Below, one piece after another: positions 1 to 9,712 of a stretch of 64,000 bases of DNA. Made by a program: the position numbers and the translations under genes. The notes beneath the pieces are model-generated. The model saw only the letters and a list, made by a program, of their open reading frames with translations. It was not told where the DNA came from and did no database searches. Source of the stretch: Podaxis mareebaensis (lineage: Eukaryota; Basidiomycota; Agaricomycetes; Agaricales; Agaricaceae); assembly GCA_018524725.1 (NCBI GenBank), contig JAEUWP010000207.1, positions 1-64,000 of the forward strand, read 5' to 3'. Every line of letters begins with the position of its first letter. The first letter of the stretch is position 1.

Positions 1-55
1 AAAATAGGTATTTGTATTACCAACACATTCTATCCACTCCTTTCGTGATCTCGTT

Positions 56-213
56 GCGACTTCAGGTGGGTTGCCATCGAAGACCCACTTGAGAACCTTG
101 AGCATGCGGGCGAGTTTTTCAATCTCAGTCATATCGCAACTTCGGGTGGGTGGCTGTCGAAGACCCTCTTGAGAACCGTAAGTGTGCAGGTGAGTTTCTC
201 AACCTTGGTTATA
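56..213. repeat. Two diverged ~80-bp tandem repeats
   Basis: Two back-to-back units (about 56-134 and 135-213) share the order 'tcgaagaccc', 'cttgagaacc' and 'gagttt.tcaa', with scattered substitutions. They lie just upstream of the KDZ transposase relic and may belong to its terminal or subterminal region. The rest of the element's left end is outside the window, so this is unproven. Confidence 0.6.
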
Positions 214-357
214 GAAGCTAAAGGGGATGATAAGTATCCATGGTGCCTAGTTGAATATGACTTACCTTCTACATGCGGTGATTGAGGTGAGACTCAATAT
301 TGAGTCTAATGCTGTGTATGTAAGAGTCCCATGTACGTTGATCATCAACAACTATCA

Positions 358-3300
358 ATGCCACCCAAACCTTCCAAACGCCCTCAACCTAAGCATACCA
401 GTGCAGGCTCAAACAGAGCTGCCTATGTCAGCTCGATCCAAACCCCATTTGGAATCAAAAAGGCCATTGTACAGTATGATGCAAAAGGACTACATGAAGA
501 GATGGACCAAGAATTGGCAAGGGCGCATCAGCGCCGTGCCAGTGAGCTACACTGTAGAACACTTAGGATCCATACTGATGAGCCTTTAGATGAGCAGATG
601 GAAGAAGAAAAGATCAAGTACCATCGTCTCAATGCCTCCTCTGAGGATTTCAGTGGCATGATGGAATCACAATCTGGAGATGGCGACTTTTTCGAGCCTT
701 GCATTCCCCTTGAGCCTGAGGATGTTCTGGGTGGTGGAGTGCCATTAAATATTAGCCATGCAGGTGGCGAACTGCTTGCTATCCTCCTGGATGAGAAGGA
801 TACCAAGGATCCTCGGTGTGTTATTCATCTATGCTTAGATTTCTTGATCATGAATTTGCCATTTTTCAGGAGGTACATAGAGTGGCACACACAACGTGAT
901 CATGTTGAAAATCAAAACAAAGGATTTAGGTGGCAGCTTCCTGCCATCATAGATGCATATTTAGCTTGGGATGCAGGTTTGGGTGCCGATGGGCTTGAGG
1001 GGGCGTGTCTGCAGGTTGGCAGGGAACAGCTCGGCCTGCAGCTGCAGGTGATGGATGTTTTTTGTAAGTCCATCATATATTTTCAACAGGCATAGTTGAC
1101 ATGTAGTAGGGACCCATACACTACAAACCAATGTCATCAATGGACCCAAGGGGATACCCACCTCGCTCGTCAGACAGGGGCTAATTCCGTGTGCACCCTT
1201 TCGTCCCACTCTTGCAGTGGCAACCTGACTTTTGGAACTTTATCACAATATACACTTACGTTGCCCTCACATGTCTATTCATTCCTTTATTCAAGGCATA
1301 TGCGATCTTCACAGTCTACCATTCCACCCCTATCTATCAGTCCAATTCATGGTGTGCTATGACCTGTTTCTCGAAATTCGCACAGAGGTGCAAGCCTGGG
1401 TCAATGCAGTCCTTGGCAGGGGCATTCCAAAGTGGAGACTGAAGAATGCTTGCCCCGCTTGCACCTACTGGCTTGATGGTGAGGAGGCTTTGATATATGA
1501 AATGTTGGTGACCATGGACGGCAATGACTCGTTGAAGCGTGTTATCCACAAAGATGTATATCAAGATGCAAATGACAAGACTGGGCGAACTATGACTGTT
1601 GTCAGAGAGACTCTCGACACCCACAAGGTCCCTGGCGACTATTACCTTGATAGGGAGACAGTTGATCAGTGGGCCAAAGATCGAGTTATGGATGCTATTC
1701 GAGAAGGCAATATCGACACCAACAACCCATGTGCATCTAGATGGACTAACATGGTGAATGAGGTCACTGCTCGTATGTGGGGTGTGTTCGATGAGACCGG
1801 GATATTTTTGGCGCTCTGCCGGCATGGGTTTGTGTTAGCTGTCGCTGATATGGTTCAGAGTGGTGAGCTGTGAGTCCCTTCACTGATACACGTCCTTTTT
1901 AAGCTCTGACAAAATTGGACAGGGCCAAGTATCCACTAGCAGTTGTTGAGGCACTGCTCGATGCTTTTGGATCAGGAATCAGAGGGGGGTATGATATTGG
2001 ATGCAGATTTGGTGTGACACTCACTCAGAGTGGGTTGGGAGAACGGGCCCATAAACTGCATTACCAATCACTGGTTGGTGCGTTTCATGGCCATGCCCAC
2101 AACCAACTTTGTCAACTCTCACATTTGACAATGTATGTTGAAGGGATTGGGTTGGAAGACCTCGAAGGATGTGAGAGGTTCTTTTCGAAATCAAATGTGC
2201 TAGCTTCATCTATGAGGTATGCGAGTGTCTTCCACCGGCAGCAGAAGATAGTTGAGTTCATGAAACACATGGACTCAATGGAGACGTCACAAAATCTCAG
2301 TGAGTTCATTGAACATTGTTTCCATACTACATACTCATACTGGTTTTTAGGTGAATTTTTGGTGAACAATTACAAGCAGGCTCTTCAGATTATCCGAGGG
2401 GAAGCAGATCTCAAGGAGGGGATGTGTGAGCAAAAAATCGAAAGCACCAATGTCTTTCACCACTGGCTCAAGGAAGAGAGGGACTACCTGACTGGACTGT
2501 CAAAAGAACCTGAGGACGAAACGTTTCACATCGACTACTATCAAACTCTTGTCAAACTCAACATATGCGAGTACGTCATTCTTTGTTCTACTGTCCTCTA
2601 TGCTAACATGTATATCCAAGGGAGAACATCAAAAAATGTCAATCCGAGTTCATTGAATATCCATCTCAGCAATTAGACCCAAAGTAGTCACATCAAAACC
2701 AACGCCGTGGGCTCCAGCTTATGCATGCTCAGGAACAGTACACCAACACACTCGCAAAGCTACAAGACCTCGAAAATGTCCTAGGTATCGCACCAGGTGG
2801 GCAATGGAAGCCAGGCTCAATGGAATGGGAGAGGGCCACAACTCTAGCCAACCATCGCCGTTATCAACGATGTTTGGATGAGTTGGAGTCCCTCATTGTC
2901 TCACATCTTTTTGAGCTCATGAAAATGAACATGGCCCAAACCGGTGAGTACGTCAGTTAGGGTATCTATCCTGATTTACAGAGCTTGTATGGCATAGGGT
3001 ATAAACTCCACAAGCACATTGGTGGTGCTCTCCGCCAGCACTCACAAGCCATTCGAAATGCTATTGACCGCTATAATGCTGCTGCAAGGGAGATGAATCC
3101 ACCACGTGAGACATTGAACTGGGACAAGGTTGTTAACTATGGGTTCCTCACTGACTTCAGTCTCCTATGTGACTGTTGAGAGGACATTACCAAACGCCCA
3201 TGGGCCCAACCCCGTGCACACTCACTCATGGACCAGTACTTCAAGATTATTCGTGCTCGCAAAGAGATTACTCAACTCAACATGGAGATACAATGAGTAG

Positions 3301-3695
3301 TCACATACTTGGTGGATGAGGAGCAATTTTTGCACTCAAAGGAACTTGAGGTTGTTGAGATGGATCCTTTGATTGCTTATCAGATCAAACAACTGCATCT
3401 TGAATGCACCTGCTTCAATGACCTTCACATGCAAAGATTCCGCAAACTGGCCCTGAATCCAGGTTTTACCGGGAATCTTGACCCTGGCACTAGCATTGAT
3501 CGATCGAGGCACATAGGAGTAATGGTAGATGTCAGGATTGGTGATCAAACTAATACTGAGGTTGAGAGCAATGCAGTTATAGATGAACATGGTATATTGG
3601 AGGAACAGGAGGAGCTACAGATACAGGAGTTAGACAAAAAGCTTCAGGTTTTATCAAACCTTGTTCAGTATGAACACTCTTGTTCTGTTGACTAG
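358..3695 (+). mobile_element. KDZ-type (Kyakuja-Dileera-Zisupton) transposase, decayed copy
   Basis: A long coding region for a KDZ-family DNA transposase, recognised from family-typical segments: KNACPACTYWL with a Cys pair, FTMDGN-like 'VTMDGNDSLKRV', 'CASRWTNM', 'GGYDIGCRFG', and 'HGHAHNQLCQ' followed by 'GIGLEDLEGCERFFS'. The likely start is the ATG at 358 (MPPKPSKRPQ). Candidate introns occur near 1064-1089 and 1873-1921. The frame is interrupted by TGA at 1226-1228, 3177-3179 and 3294-3296, while the amino-acid context continues on both sides. It is therefore probably a dead copy. The C-terminal part (2700-3695) is coiled-coil-like and ends in an acidic, Gln/Glu-rich tail. No terminal inverted repeats were identified. 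KDZ transposases are expanded in Agaricomycetes. Confidence 0.85.
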
Positions 3696-3966
3696 CCAGT
3701 TATTTACATGACGCCCATATCTACGTAGCAACTCTTCATGTTATTGAACCTGCAGTTGTGCAAAAAGCACATAAGTCCAGTGCCTATGTAATTGGGTAGG
3801 TGGTACATTAACTGGGCATCCATCCATGTGATCATGTGAGGAACGCGTCATACAACGCGACCTTTGTTGATCGATGTGGCCACCCCTATGAAGAAAAGGG
3901 AGTACATCATCCTGCTGTGCCTCCAGATGTTGCCGAATGCCGGGGAGAGCTGATGATTGATGGAGG

Positions 3967-4212
3967 ATTTCTTATCTCTTAATCAATCATGTGAAATCTG
4001 ATGGGAGGAGGGAGTCGGGGGCGGGCACTGGTGACTGGTGGCCTGGAGTGACAGTGAGGCGGCACAAGGGGAAGAGATCGGGCAGCAAAGAGCGAGATCA
4101 ATGTCATCCTGATCTTGGTCGGATGTTTCCGTTGCTGAAGAGAGCCGAGATTTGGTGAATTTTCTTATCTTTTAATCAGTCACATGAAGTTTGAGGGTGG
4201 GAGCAGGCAGCG
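3967..4212. repeat. Diverged direct repeat ahead of the 257-bp array
   Basis: The segment at about 3967-4021 and the segment at about 4159-4212 share 'tttcttatct.ttaatca' followed by a similar G-rich tract (ggaggagggag.cgggg against gagggtgggagcagg). They look like an older copy of the sequence leading into the 257-bp repeat at 4220, so this was probably once a longer repetitive unit. No gene is seen between 3700 and 4800. Confidence 0.55.
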
Positions 4213-4219
4213 GGTGGGA

Positions 4220-4733
4220 AACCCGAAAAGGGTCCAACACTAGGCGGGGCCAACTAGAGGTCAGGGAGGATCGGGCAACAGCGATCACGCGGGTGGGCGT
4301 CATCATCGGCAGTGATTACCGATAGCCGGAGGCAGTGAGAACCCTAAGTATATTTTCCCATTGTTAAGCCTTGTATAAGCGTTGTATACGAATTTCACAT
4401 CAAAGGCCTCTAATTAGAAAGGGTGGACACCCCCGTTCCTCCTTTCTAATTAGAACATTATCTTGGCAGGGATAGGAACCCGAAAAGGGTCCGACACTAG
4501 GCGGGGCCAACTAGAGGTCGGGGAGGATCGGGCAACAGCGATCACGTGGGTGGGCATCGTCATCGGCAGTGATTACCGATAGCCGGAGGCAGTGAGAACC
4601 CTAAGTATATTTTCCCATTGTTAAGCCTTGTATAAGCGTTGTATACGAATTTCACATCAAAGGCCTCTAATTAGAAAGGGTGGACACCCCCGTTCCTCCT
4701 TTCTAATTAGAACATTATCTTGGCAGGGATAGG
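4220..4733. repeat. 257-bp tandem direct repeat, two copies
   Basis: Copy 1 spans 4220-4476 and copy 2 spans 4477-4733, exactly head to tail. They differ at about five positions, all in the first 90 bases, and every difference is CG against CA or TG. The last ~165 bases are identical. The unit has no coding capacity. It sits between a transposase relic and a kinase pseudogene and is probably part of a non-autonomous element or a local tandem duplication. Confidence 0.9.
4409..4711. repeat. 14-bp inverted repeats (hairpin), one per 257-bp unit
   Basis: In each unit the arm TCTAATTAGAAAGG is followed 18 nt later by its perfect reverse complement. The arms are at 4409-4422 and 4441-4454 in copy 1, and at 4666-4679 and 4698-4711 in copy 2. 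The arm itself contains the palindrome CTAATTAG. It could be a terminal inverted repeat junction or a cruciform-forming site; there is no T-tract that would make it a terminator. Confidence 0.8.
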
Positions 4734-4814
4734 TGCGTGGAACAGGCGCAACACATTTATAGTTCCAAAATCGGCCACTTTTGATGGCTCAGATGGTGCT
4801 CCAAATGGCTAATA

Positions 4815-5458
4815 CCGCGTCCAGTGGACCAATCATGGACCAACTGCGACTTCTCTGTTGACGACCGATCGCTGATGCAGTATCCACCAACAATCTCGCA
4901 TGCTCCCTCAACGCCGCCAACACAAGCGGGCCATTATGCTCAAATGCAGCCTCAAAGATAATGGGCGAAAGTGTCGACAGTCGTTTCTCCCGCACAAAAG
5001 TTCATTGCAGGTACATCTGGGCCCACCACAACACCAGGAATAGGATCAGGCGAGTATAGGCACCTGAAGATCTCCATCGGATTGGTGATTATTAAACCTT
5101 GCCATGATCTTCTTGTGTAACCTGCTCTGCTGCACCGGAAGCGTCCTACCCCCTTCCATAGTGGCTTGATCAGTCCTCGCAAGGATCTGCCGGACTGCTT
5201 CACGGCCTACATCATATCCTCCTCCCTCATATCCCAAAATTCAACCTCAATCCCTACGGTTTGACCATTTACTTCCTCAAACGATGCAGCAATAACACCT
5301 ATTCCAGCGATGATGCACGCAACCTTTAATGCATCATCGAACAAGTGGATAGGGACTGCAAGGAGATAGGCATCATTGGCCACTATCAAGTTTGGGCCGA
5401 TTGGAATGCTGACGAGAGTTGAGAGGCCTTTAAAATGCTCTTTATAGCAGCTGGATCA
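4815..5458 (-). pseudogene. N-acetylglucosamine kinase pseudogene 1
   Basis: This is a broken copy of the intact kinase at 12464-13534, on the same strand. Matching stretches run from the region equivalent to the kinase C-terminal third (REKRLSTLSPI, FEAAFEHN) through the central part (DPIPGV, ARTDQAT, HLFDDALK, CIIAGIGVIAASFEEVNGQ) to the segment PAAIKS near 5450. Small insertions and deletions shift the frame repeatedly (for example at the junctions near 4980, 5085 and 5240), so no continuous protein is possible. The glycine-rich GTGAIAVSF motif of the intact gene has become GIGVIAASF here. The N-terminal ~110 codons are absent. In their place lies the front end of a different gene (next entry). 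Confidence 0.88.
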
Positions 5459-5896
5459 GGCATGGGCGTCGACCGGATCATACCCGGCTCCATTGTGCGC
5501 GATCCATTTCACGTCGGAGGGAAGTCCATGGACGAGAGCTTTATCGTACGTCCCAACGACTTTGGAGGACTCGTTTTCACGGTAGATACCGACATCATCA
5601 TATTTACCTCCGGGTTTGCATTTGGCGAGGAAAGAGGCACAGTCGGGGGAGTCCATGTGTTATAGATGTCGTCGTGTATGAGTACGGACCTGAGCCTGAA
5701 TGCATAGGGAATGTGGCAAGCTGGAATGGTGAAGGGGATAACAACACTCAATTATCTCTGTGATACCTCTGAGGTCTTGAACTTCTTTGTGTGCCCATAC
5801 GATGGTGCCTATGCAAGGGTCGTTGAGTGAGGGAGAACGCAGTATGAGTAGAGATCAGGACGCACTGCAGATGAGGGCTTTGGGATGAGACGTCAT
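5459..5896 (-). pseudogene. 5' fragment of a D-2-hydroxyacid dehydrogenase
   Basis: Reading the minus strand from the ATG at 5896, exon 1 (5866-5896) and exon 2 (5746-5808) join in phase to give MTSHPKALICSTIVWAHKEV and onward. A third segment (about 5460-5658) gives DSPDCASFLAKCKPGGKYD and then VKWIAHNGAGYD, which is typical of the N-terminal part of fungal D-isomer-specific 2-hydroxyacid dehydrogenases (glyoxylate/hydroxypyruvate reductase type). The acceptor before the third segment is no longer AG. The sequence stops at the residue equivalent to VDAHA, exactly where homology to GlcNAc kinase begins, and a TGA follows. The NAD-binding and catalytic parts are missing, so this is a truncated gene remnant. 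Confidence 0.8.
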
Positions 5897-6894
5897 GGTC
5901 CACGTTACAGGGGGGGAAATGGAAGACAAAGGCTGTATGACAGAAATTGGGACAATTAAATAGTGGACATGTGTAGGTCTGTGGCACATGCCTCGGGATC
6001 GCCGCCACAGGACCACGCACGTATGAATTCAGAGGGTGATCAGGTTCTCAGTGGACAAGTATTTAAATACAATGTCCAGTAAGGCTCGCACTCAGGACGT
6101 AAAACGTGGTTGCAATGAAAGGTGAGAGAAAGAAGAAGGAAAGGAGGCTCCGATCGGATAGCCGTCTGAAAGAACTTGCAGGTGTGTGTTGAGTTCTGTA
6201 TTCTCAAACACTCAGCGATAGGGGCGATCTTTTCCCACTTGCCAGATAGATGGACCGAGTGGTCCGTCCAGCGACAGCTTAATTGAACGTCGTGATGTCG
6301 TCATTCGTCCGGGTGGGCACTCTATAAGCCTGAGAAACTACGGAGAGGTTGGACTGGAGGTTCGCGTTAGCGCCTTGGACCCAGAGTGAGGAGCCGCTGG
6401 GAGGGCAGGCGACTCACTCTTGGGATTTGTAGATTTCGCTCTCAGGGATTCGGGCCCACCAGGGAATGTATGTAGGGAGGTTGGAAATGATGCATTGGCA
6501 ATTAACTACTGAAACAAATGAGGGAGGGAACGACGAAAGGAATGCGGGAGTGTCCGAGTCTAGCGTCGAGGTAATAGTCGAAAGGGAAAACGAAGGAAGG
6601 CAGTCGTGCCATCTTGCTCTGCTGGACGCTCGGTGCCGGCAACTTCCATTGATGCACCCTGGTTCAATACATTGACGTTCGTGCAACTGAGTTTCTTACA
6701 TGCTAATATAGGTATTTGTGCTGTTATGCCTTGCCCAACGTTATTCCCTCAAGTCGAGCGGCTTCTCCAATGCGATCCTGGCCGCCGTCTCGCCAATCGA
6801 TCCTTGTTGCGGGTCGTGCCGCTCGAGCCGACTATTCACACGGATGAAGATCGTCCGAAGGACTGGAAATCCAAGATAGACACGTTTGGGTGTT
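5897..6894. other. Intergenic, no gene supported
   Basis: About 1 kb between the dehydrogenase remnant and the second kinase pseudogene. Short ORFs on both strands lack recognisable motifs. The part next to 5896 may hold the former dehydrogenase promoter. Confidence 0.5.
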
Positions 6895-7572
6895 GTATTA
6901 ACGCCACCGCACCCGCCTTCACTGCGTCATCCATAAAATTCCATAAACGCATACTTGAACATGCACCCGCGTTCCTTTAGCGCCTCCGGGATCACCGCCC
7001 GGTGCCGCACCATGCCCGTAAGCGACACTCCAGCGTTGTCAATCGCTTCTCCCTGGCAAAGTTCACCGCAGGCGCATCTGGGCCCACCACAACACCCGGA
7101 ATAAGATCAGCAAGTACATGCACGTCGACCGATCTCCATCGGACCGGTGATATTGAACCCCGCCATGATCTTCTTGCGTAGCCCGCTCTGCTGCACTGGA
7201 AGTGTCCCGCCCACTTCCAGTGACCTACCTACCGCGCCGCTTCGCGACCCACGTCACATCCTTTCCCATCTCCTAAAATCCAACCCCAACCTCCGGAACG
7301 ACAACACTCTACGATTTGACTATTCACTTCCTCGAATGATATGGCAATAGCGCCTGTTCTTATGATGATGCATCCGGCCTTTGATAAACCATCATCAAAC
7401 CAGTGAATAGGATGTGCAGGGAGGTATCATTGGTTAGTATCAAGCTTGGGCTTATCGGAATGCCAACGAGTTCACGGAGGCTTTGGAATGCTCCTTACAG
7501 CAGCCGGAGAGTCTGCAGCAGAGGCTTCGAACCAGATGGTTGCGAATGGGGTGGTCCAATACGAGGCCTTGG
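6895..7572 (-). pseudogene. N-acetylglucosamine kinase pseudogene 2
   Basis: A second broken copy of the intact kinase at 12464-13534, in the same orientation. It starts with the equivalent of the kinase C-terminus (6895-7040). It then jumps over roughly 175 bases that are present in the intact gene (around 12605-12790) and continues from the 'gttcaccgcaggcgcatctgggcccacc' equivalent to the region encoding the kinase N-terminal third, ending near 7572. Single-base changes and frameshifts disrupt it throughout. It lacks the first ~70 codons. It is more diverged from the intact gene than pseudogene 1 in several blocks, so the two probably arose separately. Confidence 0.85.
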
Positions 7573-8175
7573 TTTGACAAGCGAACAAAATATTTTTCGA
7601 AGGAACTGAAATCGCTGACATCTCATCGATCTCATCTCCCCCCTCTTTTTAAGGTGTGCTCGGGACTGCAAACCGGCGGAGACATCTTCTCGGTGTTCTG
7701 AACTTGGAACCCCTGCAACCTCCAGAAAGCGATGTGATTTCCAGACTTACAAAACCTGATATGCTTTGTGTCGCGTCTATGTAAATGGAATGCTTAAAGT
7801 GTTCCTCATTCTTAATTGTTACAATGTTAGATTTGTCCCGATCTCAAGATCTCACCTATCTTTGACATCCGTGTCTTACCATACTTGGTATCTCGCAAGA
7901 TCTCCTCTTAACATAGCACCTATGGCTCCCACAAAATGGACCTAATTGGAGACTAGTAATGTGTCGTTTCGTTAGGCATGGCTCTTTAGCGAGATTCCCT
8001 GAAAAACTGGCAGTTGGTTCTCCGAAATGAAATGGTCCATGTGGACCCCAAGAATTTGGGATTACATAGAAATCGACGAAAGAACTCCTTGTAGCTCGTA
8101 TTCAAGAGGAAGGTAACATATCTATTTAAGCCTCTTCAAATCTCCCTCCAGAAGCCCCGAACATTGCAGATATTC
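7573..8175. other. Intergenic, no gene supported
   Basis: Non-coding by inspection. It may contain the promoter and an undetected first exon of the kinase gene that follows, whose start is uncertain. Confidence 0.45.
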
Positions 8176-9712
8176 ATGCTCAGAGGTATTTGCAAGGCTG
8201 AGTCGCAGTACTTTGCTTGTGGTGGTCAAGCTGATATATATCGGGGCCAGTGGATCCAAGAGCCCACCGGTGAAACTATCCTTGTAAGTCTTCATCGCCC
8301 TCCTAGATATTAAATGGTTGACTGAGCTCTTTAGGTCGCTATCAAAGTACTTCGCAGGTGTACGGGGAACGATACCACAGAAGCCAAGCATGCTCGCAAG
8401 GTTCGCTCTTCGTTTTCAACATTGAACTTGATCCAGTTTCTGAGAGACTTGATATAGCGCCTCTTGCGGGAGTCAAGGCTGTGGTCACAACTGCACCATC
8501 CACACATAGTGCCGTTCTATGGCCTCGTACCTGAGCAAGACTATCCTGGCCTTGTTATGCCGTACTACAAGAACGGAGATCTTTCTCAGTTCTTGAAACA
8601 GCACCCCCAAGTAAATAAACTGGATCTTGTAAGCCGTCGCAAGACAGGATATGGTGCTTCCTACTCACCACAGAGATCCCTTCCCTTAGATATGCGAAGC
8701 AGTGGCAGGCTTGGAATACATGCACAACCTCAAACCACATGCGATCATACACGGAGACATCAAAGCAGTAAGTTACACTACAACAGATTCCGCTCTGGTA
8801 CGATATCAACCTCTCCCCTAGCACAACATCCTTGTCACCGATAACAAACAAGCTTGCCTCGCTGACTTTGGGTCGTCCAGAACACTCAGCTCTACCTCGT
8901 TGCCAAGCTCTCCAATCGAGGGAGCTTGTCCATGGATGGCACCAGAACTTCACAGACACTCGAACCCCAGACCGACGACTTCTTCCGATGTATGGGCCCT
9001 TGGGATGACCATACTTGAGGTAAATATGGTCCGCCAAGGTATTCACAGCCACTGAAACTCTCCCTCAGGCTTTCACGGGAAGGATTCCCTTCGATCACAT
9101 ACCAAGCAGTTCACTAGTGATCCTGGGTGTTGGGCTTGGCAATTTGCCCCCACGTCCTCCTGAGATTGACGAAGTGATGTGGGCATTGTTAAATCGGTGC
9201 TGGTCGCCTGATCCTTCAAGGCGCCCACACGTAGAGACGGTGTCTATCGTCCTGAACATCATGACACATCAAAACTTCAGTCTTGACATCATTCATCATC
9301 TCATGGATTATATTGAGACACCACAACTCTGCCTGAAACACTTAACGGTACGTAATACGCGCCAAACTCTGAGAGTCTGTTCCTCACTTTGTGAAAGCCT
9401 AGGAAAAGACCTGTTGTCGACTTCCTGCGCGCGCTGCTATGGCAGAATCACACCCTCGCCCGCGGCCTGTCTTTCTTGCATAAGGCTTTTTTATATTTCA
9501 GAGATGCTCTATCTCTAAACGTATTTTTCAGACAGCCAGACGCCCCAGTGACATCCGGAAAAGTACACAAGGAGTCAACGACATGTGGCTTTCCTTGCTA
9601 TTGGCCCGAATGTGGGGGTCGTTTCGACACTCTCATGGCACGTCGAGGGCATTTGATCTCGCATTGGTACCAGTGGATGAATGGGCACCAGTATACGGAG
9701 ACCAACACATAA
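8176..9712 (+). CDS. TKL-like protein kinase with C-terminal C2H2 zinc finger
   Basis: Seven exons join in phase: about 8176-8283, 8335-8400, 8458-8628, 8690-8767, 8822-9019, 9069-9347 and 9398-9712. The kinase domain shows a degenerate glycine loop (ACGGQADIYRG), the ATP-anchoring lysine (VAIKVL), the hinge region (VMPYYKNGDLSQFL), the catalytic loop HGDIKAHNILV with Asp and Asn, DFGSSR, the APE-like block PWMAPELH, and DVWALGMTILE. HGD in place of HRD is usual in the TKL-like kinases of mushrooms. The last exon, in frame, carries CYWPECGGRFDTLMARRGH plus LISH, which fits C-x4-C-x12-H-x3-H, a C2H2 finger, and then stops. Product about 400 residues. The start is uncertain: the ATG at 8176 is only the nearest in-frame one, and an upstream exon may exist. 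All catalytic residues are present, so it looks functional. Confidence 0.8.

Noticed and set aside
5456..5656. A functional short dehydrogenase-like protein
   Set aside because: It contains only the N-terminal lobe, with no NAD-binding or catalytic part, and ends at a recombination junction.
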